A DNA stretch of 56,402 nt from positions 1 to 56,402 of the forward strand of contig CAKTHW010000002.1 of assembly GCA_934565425.1 (NCBI GenBank). The letters run 5' to 3'. The DNA comes from an uncultured Oscillospiraceae bacterium (lineage in GTDB: Bacteria > Bacillota > Clostridia > Oscillospirales > Oscillospiraceae). Below are positions 9,101-16,892 of the stretch, in pieces. The notes beneath the pieces were generated by a model. That model searched no databases, was not told the origin of the DNA, and was given only the letters and a program-made list of their open reading frames with translations. Positions within the stretch are counted from its first letter, which is position 1; each line of letters starts with the position of its first letter. The position numbers were made by a program, and so were the translations under genes.

Positions 9101-9749
9101 TGGTGGTGCCATGGTTGGGGTTCAGGGAGCGGGCACGGAAAGCGGCCACAGCGTCCATGTCAACCATGTCAGCCAGGTCAGCATAATCCCAAACGGACAG
9201 CTTCTGGATCTCGTGAGAGGTGCGGAAACCGTCGAAGAAGTTCAGGAAGGGAACGCGGCCTTCGATGGCAGCCAGATGAGCCACAGGAGCCAGATCCATG
9301 ACTTCCTGGGGGTTGGACTCAGCCAGCATCGCAAAGCCGGTCTGACGGCAGGCCATGACGTCTTCGTGGTCGCCGAAGATGTTCAGAGCGTGGGTGGTCA
9401 GGGCACGAGCAGCGACGTGGAAGACGCCGGGGAGCAGCTCGCCTGCAATTTTATACATATTGGGGATCATCAGCAGCAGGCCCTGAGATGCGGTGTAGGT
9501 GGTGGTCAGGGCGCCGGCGGACAGGGAACCGTGGACGGTACCGGAAGCGCCAGCCTCGGACTGCATTTCGATGACCTTGACAGGATTGCCAAAGATGTTC
9601 TTCTGACCCTGAGCAGACCACTGATCCACGTAGTCGGCCATGGGGCTGGAAGGAGTGATCGGATAGATGCCAGCCACTTCGGTAAATGCGTAGGAGACCC
9701 ACGCAGCGGCGTTATTGGCGTCCATAGACTTCTTCTTTCGAACTACCAT
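6187..9749 (-). pseudogene. nifJ: Pyruvate:ferredoxin (flavodoxin) oxidoreductase, frame-disrupted near its 3' end
   Basis: PFOR oxidatively decarboxylates pyruvate to acetyl-CoA with ferredoxin reduction. The first 979 codons (9749 to about 6813) read normally: YPITPSSPMAD near residue 30, the ferredoxin-like segment with CIQCNQCSFVC (about 694) and CMGCGACANICP (about 757), and GSCAGCAESTYG (about 819). The reading frame then breaks near 6805-6820. Homology resumes in another frame at GWAYDIGFGG and continues to 6187 (VYSNTGGQASK and onward). At the joint the family's W-x-x-GGDGWAYD thiamine-diphosphate motif is missing its beginning (AEGWAYD is read instead), so about a dozen codons plus a frame shift seem lost rather than a single base. 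The ATG at 9749 follows AAGGAGGT. Either a true lesion or an assembly error. Confidence 0.8.
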
Positions 9750-9825
9750 TATAGTAACCTCCTTAGTATTATTCCTCATAAATCAATATCGTCAGGATGA
9801 AGGGGTAGATATTTGAAGCATCATT

Positions 9826-9854
9826 ATCATACCAGTAGTTTGACCATTTGTAAA
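9826..9854 (-). promoter_or_regulatory. Likely nifJ promoter
   Basis: Minus-strand TTTACA (9849-9854), 17 bp, TATGAT (9826-9831), giving a leader of about 70 nt before the nifJ start. Confidence 0.55.
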
Positions 9855-10445
9855 TACAGAAAATGCGCTTCTTTGAAAAATGCTAGAATGTGAAAATAGG
9901 AAAAAACTTGAGAAAGATATAAAAAAACTATGAGAAAAAAGAGGTTTCATAAAGAATAAATGCGAATTTCTTTTGACAAACTGTTTGGTAAATGTGTTGC
10001 ATTAAGTGTCAGATGGTTGACGTAAAATAAAACATTTTTTTCACAATGTCAATCCCCCATGCAAGTCCCTCCCGGCGATTTTCAAAGGAGAAGGAGAAAA
10101 GTCTACAAAAAAAGATTCACCCGCTCCAAGAAAGTGGTTCATTTCCACGGAGAATCCCCGGCCGGCGACAAAATCGCGCCCTGGAAAGGGAGTCCTCCGT
10201 CGCACAATCTGTAACCCGGAGCCGAAGTGGGTTTTTCCTGGGAACCTTGACAATCCGTTTGGTTTTTGTTGCAGGATAATAGAATGGAGTACAAAATGCC
10301 GCGGGGGCGAAAAAACGGGGGTGGTGTCGAAAAAAGTTCCGGGAAAGATTTGCAGTTTTTGCAGCGGTGTATTGCATTCAAAAGGAGAAGACAGTAAAAT
10401 GGGGGAGAGAAAAAAAGACAGGAAAGAGAAAAGGAGGGAATCGCC
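9855..10445. other. Long AT-rich intergenic region between nifJ and comM
   Basis: About 590 bp with no convincing protein gene. The left half (9855-10040) is very AT-rich. The right half contains the rod-like fold described separately, and a TTGACA (10247-10252) placed 22 bp from GATAAT (10275-10280). That spacing recalls Spo0A-activated promoters, and a TGTCGAA (about 10325) resembles a 0A box, but it lies downstream of the -10, so the assignment is weak. Short frames on both strands are low in complexity and lack ribosome sites. Confidence 0.4.
10119..10236. ncRNA. Candidate structured RNA, rod-like fold of unknown class
   Basis: Seven short helices nest in strict order: ACCC 10119-10122 with GGGT 10229-10232; GCTCC 10123-10127 with GGAGC 10218-10222; GGTT 10136-10139 with AACC 10213-10216; ACGGAG 10147-10152 with CTCCGT 10195-10200; CCC 10157-10159 with GGG 10188-10190; GGC 10160-10162 with GCC 10178-10180; GCGA 10165-10168 with TCGC 10174-10177. 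On the plus strand the fold ends in five T (10232-10236). On the minus strand it would end in the complement of an A-run at 10107-10113, so the strand is uncertain. The bubble-rich rod recalls 6S-like RNAs but no known consensus was recognised. Confidence 0.3.
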
Positions 10446-11963
10446 GTGGTGTCTGTGGTGCGTTCGCTGGGACTAACTGGCGTAGCAGGATATGAGGTGA
10501 AGGTGGAGTGCGACCTGTCCGATGGCCTGCCCACCTTTGACGTGGTGGGTCTGCCGGATACGGCGGTGAAGGAGGCCCGGAACCGGGTGCGCTCAGCGGT
10601 CAAGAACGCCGGCTACACCTTCCCCCTGGCTCGCATCACCGTCAACCTAGCTCCCGCCGACCGGCGCAAAGAGGGCACGGTCTACGACCTGCCCATGCTG
10701 GTGGGGCTGCTCCAGGGCAGCGGTCAGATCTTCGGCGACCTGTCCCGCTGGGGCTTCGTAGGCGAGGTGGCGCTGTCTGGCGAACTCCGTCCCGTCCGTG
10801 GGATGCTGCCCATGGCGTTGGCCGCCCAGCGAGCTGGGATGGAAGGCTTGTTCGTCCCGGCGGAGAACGCGGCGGAGGCCGCTTTTGCGGATGGCCTGCA
10901 TATTTACCCGGTGAAGAACCTGAACCAGCTGGTCAGCCACCTGAACGGCCGCCAGGAGATCCAGCCGGCGGAGCCGGCACAGTGGGACATGACTCCAGAC
11001 GACCTGCCCGATTTTGCCGATGTGAAGGGCCAGGAGCAGGCCAAACGCGCCCTGGAGATCGCCGCCGCCGGCGGACACCACGTCCTCATGGTAGGCCCTC
11101 CCGGCGCAGGCAAGAGTATGCTGGCCAAACGCCTGCCCTCCATCCTCCCCGACCTGACTCGCCAGGAGGCGTTGGAGGCCACCGAGCTGTGGTCGGTCTG
11201 CGGCCTCACCGACAGCGCACACCCCCTGGTCACCAGACGCCCCTTCCGAGCACCGCACCACACCATCTCCGCCCGTGCTCTGGCCGGCGGCGGCAGCTTC
11301 CCGCGACCGGGTGAGATTTCCCTGGCGCACCACGGCGTTCTCTTTTTAGATGAGTTGCCGGAGTTCCAGAAGAGTACCCTAGAAGTCCTACGCCAACCTT
11401 TGGAGGACGGACAGGTGCAGATTTCGAGAGTTTCCGGCACCATGACCTTCCCCAGCCGGTTCATGCTGGTCTGCGCCATGAACCCCTGCAAGTGCGGTTG
11501 GTACGGCCACCCCGGCGGACGCTGCCAGTGCGGCATCAAGCAGGTGCAGCGCTACCGCAGCCGCATCTCCGGCCCCTTGCTGGATCGCATCGACATGAAG
11601 GTAGAGGTGGCAGCATTGGACTTTGAGGAGCTGACCCGCCGCCAGCCCGGTGAACCCTCTTCCGCCATCCGGGAACGGGTGAACAAAGCCCGTGCCATCC
11701 AGAACCAGCGCTATGCCGCCTCCAGCCTGATCTGCAACGCCCAAATGGGACAGGAGGAGCTGCGCACCTACTGCGTCCTGGACGAGGCGGGGACGGCCCT
11801 TATGCGGCAGGCTTATGACAAGATGGAGCTGACCGCCCGGAGCTACGACCGCATCCTCCGCATGGCCCGCACCATCGCCGACCTGGCAGGTTTTGAGCAC
11901 ATCGCACCCAATCACCTGGCGGAGGCTCTCCAGTATCGGACATCGGGGTATTTGGACGAGTAA
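10446..11963 (+). CDS. comM: YifB/ComM-family Mg-chelatase-like AAA+ ATPase
   Basis: A 505-residue cytosolic ATPase of the ComM/YifB family. In naturally competent bacteria ComM is a hexameric helicase that extends branch migration during recombination. The N-terminal Lon-protease-like domain (about 1-160) begins with SLGLTGVAGYEVKVE. Walker A GPPGAGKSMLAKR lies near residue 215, Walker B VLFLDELPEF near 300, and a CKCGWYG cysteine segment near 350 is typical of the family. The start is GTG at 10446 behind AAAGGAGGG; no in-frame ATG fits better. It is a single gene after a long spacer, with MarR downstream. Catalytic motifs are intact. Confidence 0.93.
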   Translation: MVSVVRSLGLTGVAGYEVKVECDLSDGLPTFDVVGLPDTAVKEARNRVRSAVKNAGYTFPLARITVNLAPADRRKEGTVYDLPMLVGLLQGSGQIFGDLSRWGFVGEVALSGELRPVRGMLPMALAAQRAGMEGLFVPAENAAEAAFADGLHIYPVKNLNQLVSHLNGRQEIQPAEPAQWDMTPDDLPDFADVKGQEQAKRALEIAAAGGHHVLMVGPPGAGKSMLAKRLPSILPDLTRQEALEATELWSVCGLTDSAHPLVTRRPFRAPHHTISARALAGGGSFPRPGEISLAHHGVLFLDELPEFQKSTLEVLRQPLEDGQVQISRVSGTMTFPSRFMLVCAMNPCKCGWYGHPGGRCQCGIKQVQRYRSRISGPLLDRIDMKVEVAALDFEELTRRQPGEPSSAIRERVNKARAIQNQRYAASSLICNAQMGQEELRTYCVLDEAGTALMRQAYDKMELTARSYDRILRMARTIADLAGFEHIAPNHLAEALQYRTSGYLDE

Positions 11964-11994
11964 AATAGGCAGGTCCCAGGGGACAAATTCCCCC

Positions 11995-12023
11995 TTGACT
12001 TTTGCCGAAAAGATTGGGACAAT
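11995..12023 (+). promoter_or_regulatory. Possible promoter upstream of the MarR gene
   Basis: TTGACT (11995-12000), 17 bp, GACAAT (12018-12023), 32 bp after the comM stop. It would give a leader of about 170 nt. Confidence 0.35.
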
Positions 12024-12129
12024 AAAAATACAGAGTTGGAATACTTCGGACAAAATCAAAACAAATCGTGAAGGCGATGTAAATAATCCGTGAATTCCGA
12101 AGACGTCGTATTGACAGAGCGCTTTCTCC

Positions 12130-12166
12130 TTGATTATCCTGGCCTTATTAGGACTAAAATATCCTA
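12130..12166 (+). promoter_or_regulatory. Candidate MarR operator overlapping a second promoter
   Basis: An inverted repeat TAGGA-N8-TCCTA (12149-12166) lies 33 bp before the marR start and overlaps a TAAAAT (12155-12160), with TTGATT at 12130-12135. A second TATCCT half-site occurs at 12135-12140. MarR proteins often bind such 16-20-bp repeats in their own promoter; this is inference from position and symmetry only. Confidence 0.35.
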
Positions 12167-12199
12167 GACTCCATACCAAGGAAGGAGATCGGCAAAACA

Positions 12200-12628
12200 A
12201 TGCAGACAGCCAAGCAAATTTTACACGGATATTTACGCCTTTACCGCAGCATTTCTGAGGAATATCGCGGTCAGTTCGGGACGGTGACCCTGACCTTCCC
12301 CCAGACCTTAGTCCTATCCCTCCTCAGCGCAGAAGGCCCCATGCCCATCAGCGAGCTGGCCAAGGCCACCGGCAGTGCCAACAGCACCATCTCCGGCGTG
12401 CTGGATCGGCTGGAACAGATGGAGCTGATCCAGCGCATCCGTTCCGAGAAGGATCGCCGGGTGGTCTACGTGGCGCTGGCGCCGCACTATGAAGACGTGC
12501 GGGAGGAGATCGAATCCTCCGTGCTGCGCAAATTCCCGGATCTGATCGGTCGCATGAGTCCGGAGGAGATCGAGCAGATCCAGACCGGACTGGCAGTGCT
12601 GGAAAAGGCACTGAGCCGGCCGGGATAA
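12200..12628 (+). CDS. MarR-family transcriptional regulator
   Basis: A 142-residue winged-helix dimeric regulator. The HTH runs about 45-95 (MPISELAKATGSANSTISGVLDRLEQMELIQRIRSEKDRRVVYVALA), with the DRR wing typical of MarR; flanking helices would make the dimer interface. The ATG at 12200 follows AAGGAAGGAG. Forty bp separate it from the downstream membrane-anchored protein in the same direction, so the two are probably cotranscribed and the downstream gene may be a target. An inverted repeat just upstream suggests autoregulation. The ligand cannot be inferred. Confidence 0.9.
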   Translation: MQTAKQILHGYLRLYRSISEEYRGQFGTVTLTFPQTLVLSLLSAEGPMPISELAKATGSANSTISGVLDRLEQMELIQRIRSEKDRRVVYVALAPHYEDVREEIESSVLRKFPDLIGRMSPEEIEQIQTGLAVLEKALSRPG

Positions 12629-12667
12629 CCAGCGGGCGGCAGCGCCCTGAACAAAGGCGTGTGAACA

Positions 12668-13825
12668 ATGAGAATGAGAAGAAGAGATCGGTACGGCTAC
12701 CACACCTATTATGGCGGCGGCGGGCCATCGCCGATCGTAAAAGTGATCGTCATCGTCTTGGCGGTCATCGTATTGAGCCTGGTGCTGGCCATCGTCGGCC
12801 TGCAGCGGTATATGGTCTACACAGACGAGGGCGGAAAGCTGGTGCTTCCCTGGGCACAGCAGACGTCGGACTCCAGTGAACCGGCCAGCAGCGACGGAGC
12901 GGCCTCCTCTGCCGAACCGGACGTCAGTAAAGTGGTCACGGAGCCCAAGCAGGACGACCAGACCAAGGAGCCGGACACCACCATCCCCGTCACCGGTGAC
13001 AGCGTGAAGGCGGTCCAGCTGGATCAGAGCGAGCTGCTCCAGGGGGACGCCAAGACCATCCTGGAGGGCAAGAAGGCGGATGCAGTGGTGCTGGAGATGA
13101 AGGCAGCCGACGGCACCCTGCGCTATGTATCCAACCAGGATCTGGCCAAGCAGCTGGGACGTTCCGCCGTCAAGAAGGTGGACACCGCCACCGGCCAGCA
13201 GGTGGATCAGGCGGCACAGATCGTGCAGCAGCTGAAGGCGCAGAACATCTACACCATCGCCTACGTGGACTGCTTTGAAGACCGGGCCATGGGCGGCCAG
13301 CAGGACTTGGCCTTTATGACCGAGTACGGTTTCAACTGGATGGGGCCTAACAACAACTATGGCTGGGGCAACCCCAGCTATGAGAAGGTGCGGGACTACC
13401 TGGTGGGGATCGTAGGCGAGCTGTCCCAGATGGGCTTTGACGAGATCCTGCTCTACAACGCCGGCTTCCCCACCGAGGGCAAGATCGACACCATCAAGCA
13501 GGACGAGAACTATGACGCCACCAAGTTCGCCCAGATCATCGGCGACTTCTACGACCAGGCCGCCCAGGCGGCAGAGCAGGGGGGCGCGAAGCTCTCTGTG
13601 GTCACCACGGCGGACACCATCCAGACCGGCAGCGATGCCAAGAGCGGTCAGACCCTGGAAAACCTGAGCAAGCTCAGCCGCGTCTGGCTCAGAGATGCTG
13701 GCAGCAGCGACCTGAACGCCCTGGAACAGAAGCTGGCCGAGGCTGGCATGAAGGAACGTCCCTTGGGCGTGTTCACCAACAATCTGGACGCCGGACAGAC
13801 CGTCTGTCAGGCCGTTCTGAAATAA
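12668..13825 (+). CDS. Membrane-anchored DUF4015-like (putative glycosyl hydrolase fold) protein
   Basis: A 385-residue protein. A basic N-terminus and one transmembrane helix (about 24-46) anchor it; a Ser/Glu/Asp-rich linker (about 60-110) leads to an extracytoplasmic domain from about 115. That domain has the order expected of the DUF4015/GHL family of TIM-barrel putative glycosidases: VKAVQLDQSEL, then DAVVLEMKAADGTLRY, then LKAQNIYTIAYVDCFED, then MGFDEILLYNAGFPTEGK. In relatives that last segment carries the presumed acidic residues (often FDYIRFP); here it reads LLYNAGFP, so activity is uncertain. The start at 12668 has only a weak site (AAAGG). It follows MarR closely and ends in a terminator. 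Confidence 0.7.
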   Translation: MRMRRRDRYGYHTYYGGGGPSPIVKVIVIVLAVIVLSLVLAIVGLQRYMVYTDEGGKLVLPWAQQTSDSSEPASSDGAASSAEPDVSKVVTEPKQDDQTKEPDTTIPVTGDSVKAVQLDQSELLQGDAKTILEGKKADAVVLEMKAADGTLRYVSNQDLAKQLGRSAVKKVDTATGQQVDQAAQIVQQLKAQNIYTIAYVDCFEDRAMGGQQDLAFMTEYGFNWMGPNNNYGWGNPSYEKVRDYLVGIVGELSQMGFDEILLYNAGFPTEGKIDTIKQDENYDATKFAQIIGDFYDQAAQAAEQGGAKLSVVTTADTIQTGSDAKSGQTLENLSKLSRVWLRDAGSSDLNALEQKLAEAGMKERPLGVFTNNLDAGQTVCQAVLK

Positions 13826-13835
13826 GCACGACAGG

Positions 13836-13870
13836 AAAAACCACTGATGGTGAAAAATCGGTGGTTTTTT
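13836..13870 (+). terminator. Terminator of the marR / DUF4015-like unit
   Basis: AAAAACCAC (13836-13844) pairs with GTGG plus the T-run (13861-13870) across a 16-nt loop. Confidence 0.75.
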
Positions 13871-13873
13871 CTC

Positions 13874-13902
13874 TTGTCACCGGGAGAAAAACTCCGTATA
13901 AT
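13874..13902 (+). promoter_or_regulatory. Sigma-A promoter of the dCMP deaminase gene
   Basis: TTGTCA (13874-13879), 17 bp, TATAAT (13897-13902), 32 bp upstream of the start codon. Confidence 0.8.
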
Positions 13903-13934
13903 ATGGAAAAAACCAACGAAAGGCGGGAGCCGGA

Positions 13935-14450
13935 ATGGAACCGAAACGAGTGGATAAGGTCAATTACTATCTGAATATTGCTGACGCAGTGCTGGAGCGT
14001 TCCACCTGCCTGCGGAGACACTACGGAGCCATCATCGTCCGCAACGACGAGATTGTCTCCACCGGCTACAACGGCGCGCCCCGCGGGCGGAAGAACTGCG
14101 TGGACTTGGGCCGCTGTACCCGAGAGGAATTGCAGGTGCCCAGCGGACAGCGCTATGAGCTGTGCCGCAGCGTCCACGCCGAAGCCAACGCCATCATCTC
14201 CGCCGCCCGCAGCGACACCTTGGGTGCGACTCTCTACCTGTCCGGCCGGGACGCCAAAACTGGCCAGCTGTTGGGTGACACCACCTCCTGTTCCATGTGC
14301 CGCCGCCTCATCATCAACGCCGGGATCGACCGGGTCATCATCCGCAACAGCAAGACCGCCTACAGCGTGGTACACGTGGAGGATTGGATCCGGGAGGATG
14401 ACACCATGCCTGTCGATTGCGGCTGCAACGGCGGCAAAGCATCAGAATAA
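13935..14450 (+). CDS. Deoxycytidylate (dCMP) deaminase, ComEB type
   Basis: A 171-residue zinc deaminase that converts dCMP to dUMP for dTMP synthesis. The zinc and catalytic motif HAEANAI sits near residue 82, and the second ligand pair CSMC near 120 (TSCSMCRR). An early CGRC-like region (KNCVDLGRCTREE) matches the extra zinc-binding insertion of dCMP deaminases, which separates it from cytidine and riboflavin-pathway deaminases. The ATG at 13935 follows GGGAG. It has its own promoter and terminator. The C-terminal tail after about 155 (DCGCNGGKASE) is not conserved in the family as I know it. Confidence 0.9.
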   Translation: MEPKRVDKVNYYLNIADAVLERSTCLRRHYGAIIVRNDEIVSTGYNGAPRGRKNCVDLGRCTREELQVPSGQRYELCRSVHAEANAIISAARSDTLGATLYLSGRDAKTGQLLGDTTSCSMCRRLIINAGIDRVIIRNSKTAYSVVHVEDWIREDDTMPVDCGCNGGKASE

Positions 14451-14461
14451 AGCCAAATCAG

Positions 14462-14502
14462 GCCGTCCATACTAGAGGAAACTCTGGTGGACGGCTCTTT
14501 GT
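14462..14502 (+). terminator. Terminator of the dCMP deaminase gene
   Basis: GCCGTCCA (14462-14469) pairs with TGGACGGC (14488-14495); an inner AGAG/CTCT helix closes a GAAA loop; a T-rich tail follows. Confidence 0.8.
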
Positions 14503-14552
14503 TTTGTGGCCGTCCGCACCGAATGATTTTGGGGAAAGGATGGCCTTTTGCG

Positions 14553-16847
14553 ATGAAAGCGGTCATTTTAGCAGGCGGAGCCGGCACGCGGCTCCAGCCC
14601 TTGACGACAGAACTGCCCAAACCTATGGTCTCCCTGCTGGGCAGACCGGTGCTGGAGCATATCTTATTGCTGCTGCGCCGCCACCAGGTCACTGAGGCGG
14701 CCGTGACCCTCCACTACCACCCGGAGGCCATCACCGGCTACTTCGGCGACGGCAGCGCCTGGGGGATGCACCTGCACTACTTCTACGAGGACACCCCCTT
14801 GGGCACCGCAGGCGGGGTGAAAGCCTGCCGGGACTTTTTGGGGCAGGAGGACTTCTTGGTCATCAGCGGCGATTGCGTCTCCGACTTCGACCTGACCGAC
14901 TGCTACCGCCTCCACCGCCAGCGCCAGGCGGAGGCGACCCTGCTCCTCCACCGGGTGGCGGAACCGCTGGAATACGGCCTGGTGCGCACCGACCAGGAAG
15001 GGAAGGTGCTGGCCTTTGTGGAAAAACCAGGGTGGGGTCAGGTGTTTACTGACCAGGTGAACACCGGTATCTACTTGCTCGCCCCCTCCGTCCTGGACCT
15101 GGTGCCGGAGGGGGAACCCTTCGACTTCAGCAAGAATCTGTTTCCGGAACTTTTGCGGCAGAAACGTGCCCTTTACGGCCAGGTCCCCGCCGGATATTGG
15201 CGGGATATGGGCGAGTGCGGCAGCTACCTCCAGACGGTGGAGGACGCACTGGAAGGCCGGGTGAAGCTGGACATGACCCTGCCCCAGCAATCCACAGGGG
15301 TGTGGAGTGCGGAGCCAGTTCCCGATTCCGTGGAGGTGCTGGCACCCTGCTGGATCGGCTCCGACGTGACCCTCGCCCCCTGGAGCAACATCGGCCCTCA
15401 CACCGTCCTGGAACCTGGCTCCACCGTGGGACGCGGCTGCCGCCTGCGGCGCACGGTGGTCATGGGCGCGTCTGTAGGGGCGGAGAGCCAGGTGGAGGGC
15501 GCGATCTTGTGTCCCCACGCCAAGATTGGGGAGGGCTGCTTCCTGTACCCTGGTTCCGTAGTAGGCGCAGACGCCTGGCTGGGCGACCACGCCACCCTCC
15601 GCCCTCAGGTGCGCCTCTGGCCTGGCCTGCACATCCAACCGGGCAGCCGAGTCACCAGCACCCAGGTGCACGGTCCCGGCCCCGGCAGTCTCCACTTTGA
15701 CAACTATGGGGTCATCCATGGCGTCATCGGCGGAGACGTGGACACGGAACAGGTCATGGACTTGGGCAGCGCCCTGGCCAGCATGGGACAGGTGGCTCTG
15801 GGACATTGCGGCGGCGCAGGCGCAGAAGCACTGGCCTTGGCCGCAGCGGCAGGGGTCACCGCCGCCGGTGGTTGGGTCATCCGTCACGACGGCACCACCC
15901 CGGCAGCAGCCAACTGGCTGTGTGACTATTATGGCCTGTCCGGCGGCCTGTTCTTAGAACAGCAAGGGGAACAGCTGACTCTGTACCCGGTGGCCGCAGG
16001 CGGCCAGCCCTTAGAGCGAGAAGCCCAGCGGAAATTGGAGAATGACCTCCTCCGCCGGAACTTCCGCCGTCCGCCTGCCACGGAGATGGGGGGCGAGACT
16101 CAGCTCACCAGCATCATGGAGAGCTACCTGGCCGCCGCCGTCCAGAGCGCCGGTGTGGCGGGCAGCTATCCCTGCACCCTGGCAGTGGAACCGGGACAGA
16201 CCCTCTTGAAACAGGGCCTGCGTTGGCTGGGCTGTCAGCTGGCGGAACGGGACGTGGTGGGGGTGCCCGCCATGGCCTTGGCGTCTGGAGGACGGGAGCT
16301 GCTCATCTGGACGGAGGATGGCGAACGTCGTTCCAGAGAGGAAGTGCTGCTGCTGGCCTGTGCGGCATTGCTGGACAGCGGCCAGCGCAACCTGTACCTG
16401 CCGCCGGAAGCGCCTGCTGCCATTGAACGATTGGCTCGTGACCGAGGTGGGACCGTCCAGCGGATGGAGTCCGGCGCACCTACCGGCTGCCAGCGCAGCC
16501 TGCGGGACGGCCTGTTCGCCGCCTGCCAGATCGTGCGCTATGTCCAGCGCACCGGCGAGACCCTGTCCCAGCTGTTCCGGCGCCTGCCCGGCTGTCAGGT
16601 GCAGCGAAGAGTGGTGCCTTTGCGTACCAGCCGCAGCGCCGTCATGGGTGCTATCTCCCGGCAGTACCCGGACGCCCAGCGGATGAAACAGGGGATGCGG
16701 CTGGATCTGAAGGACGGTTCCGTGTGGATCGCGCCTGCCAACGACCGGGAGGCGCTGCGGGTGGTCACCGAGGGCGCACGGGCGGAAACTGCGCTGGAAT
16801 TGTGCGATTTCATCACAAATGAGGCGGGAAAATGGGACGCCTTATGA
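14553..16847 (+). CDS. Sugar-phosphate nucleotidyltransferase fused to left-handed beta-helix and phosphomannomutase-like domains
   Basis: A 764-residue three-domain protein. Residues 1-235 are a nucleotidyltransferase: GGAGTRLQPLT, then LPKPM, and the SGDCVSDFD metal site near 110 are intact. Residues about 250-360 are hexapeptide (LbH) repeats. Residues about 370-764 align in layout with phosphoglucomutase/phosphomannomutase, but the catalytic phosphoserine loop TASHNP is absent (LFLEQQGEQL near 470) and the metal loop DGDGDR is replaced (ALASGGR near 577). So it probably makes an NDP-sugar, with the mutase part as a regulatory or scaffold domain. The ATG at 14553 begins MKAVILAGG; an upstream GTG lies in the terminator. 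The ribosome site (GGAAAGGA) is about 12 nt away. The exact sugar is unknown. Confidence 0.85.
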   Translation: MKAVILAGGAGTRLQPLTTELPKPMVSLLGRPVLEHILLLLRRHQVTEAAVTLHYHPEAITGYFGDGSAWGMHLHYFYEDTPLGTAGGVKACRDFLGQEDFLVISGDCVSDFDLTDCYRLHRQRQAEATLLLHRVAEPLEYGLVRTDQEGKVLAFVEKPGWGQVFTDQVNTGIYLLAPSVLDLVPEGEPFDFSKNLFPELLRQKRALYGQVPAGYWRDMGECGSYLQTVEDALEGRVKLDMTLPQQSTGVWSAEPVPDSVEVLAPCWIGSDVTLAPWSNIGPHTVLEPGSTVGRGCRLRRTVVMGASVGAESQVEGAILCPHAKIGEGCFLYPGSVVGADAWLGDHATLRPQVRLWPGLHIQPGSRVTSTQVHGPGPGSLHFDNYGVIHGVIGGDVDTEQVMDLGSALASMGQVALGHCGGAGAEALALAAAAGVTAAGGWVIRHDGTTPAAANWLCDYYGLSGGLFLEQQGEQLTLYPVAAGGQPLEREAQRKLENDLLRRNFRRPPATEMGGETQLTSIMESYLAAAVQSAGVAGSYPCTLAVEPGQTLLKQGLRWLGCQLAERDVVGVPAMALASGGRELLIWTEDGERRSREEVLLLACAALLDSGQRNLYLPPEAPAAIERLARDRGGTVQRMESGAPTGCQRSLRDGLFAACQIVRYVQRTGETLSQLFRRLPGCQVQRRVVPLRTSRSAVMGAISRQYPDAQRMKQGMRLDLKDGSVWIAPANDREALRVVTEGARAETALELCDFITNEAGKWDAL

Positions 16848-16877
16848 ATTTGTCTGGTATACTCTGGAACTGAAATG

Positions 16878-16886
16878 TGATATAAT
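16878..16886 (+). promoter_or_regulatory. Extended -10 promoter of the RNase J transcript
   Basis: TGA-TATAAT at 16878-16886 is a strong extended -10 element; no good -35 is present. Transcription would begin near 16893. Confidence 0.55.
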
Positions 16887-16892
16887 ACTCGT

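Noticed and set aside
6804..9800. A very long open frame (about 1000 codons) antisense to nifJ
   Set aside because: Its protein is a low-complexity shadow made possible by GC-biased codons; it has no ribosome site or recognisable fold, and the opposite strand is a clear enzyme.
10119..10236. Calling the rod-like fold a 6S RNA
   Set aside because: The shape is suggestive, but length is short and no 6S consensus was recognised; left as an unassigned structure.
10046..10279. Short frames on both strands in the nifJ/comM spacer
   Set aside because: No ribosome site, basic low-complexity sequence, and they overlap the nested RNA helices instead.
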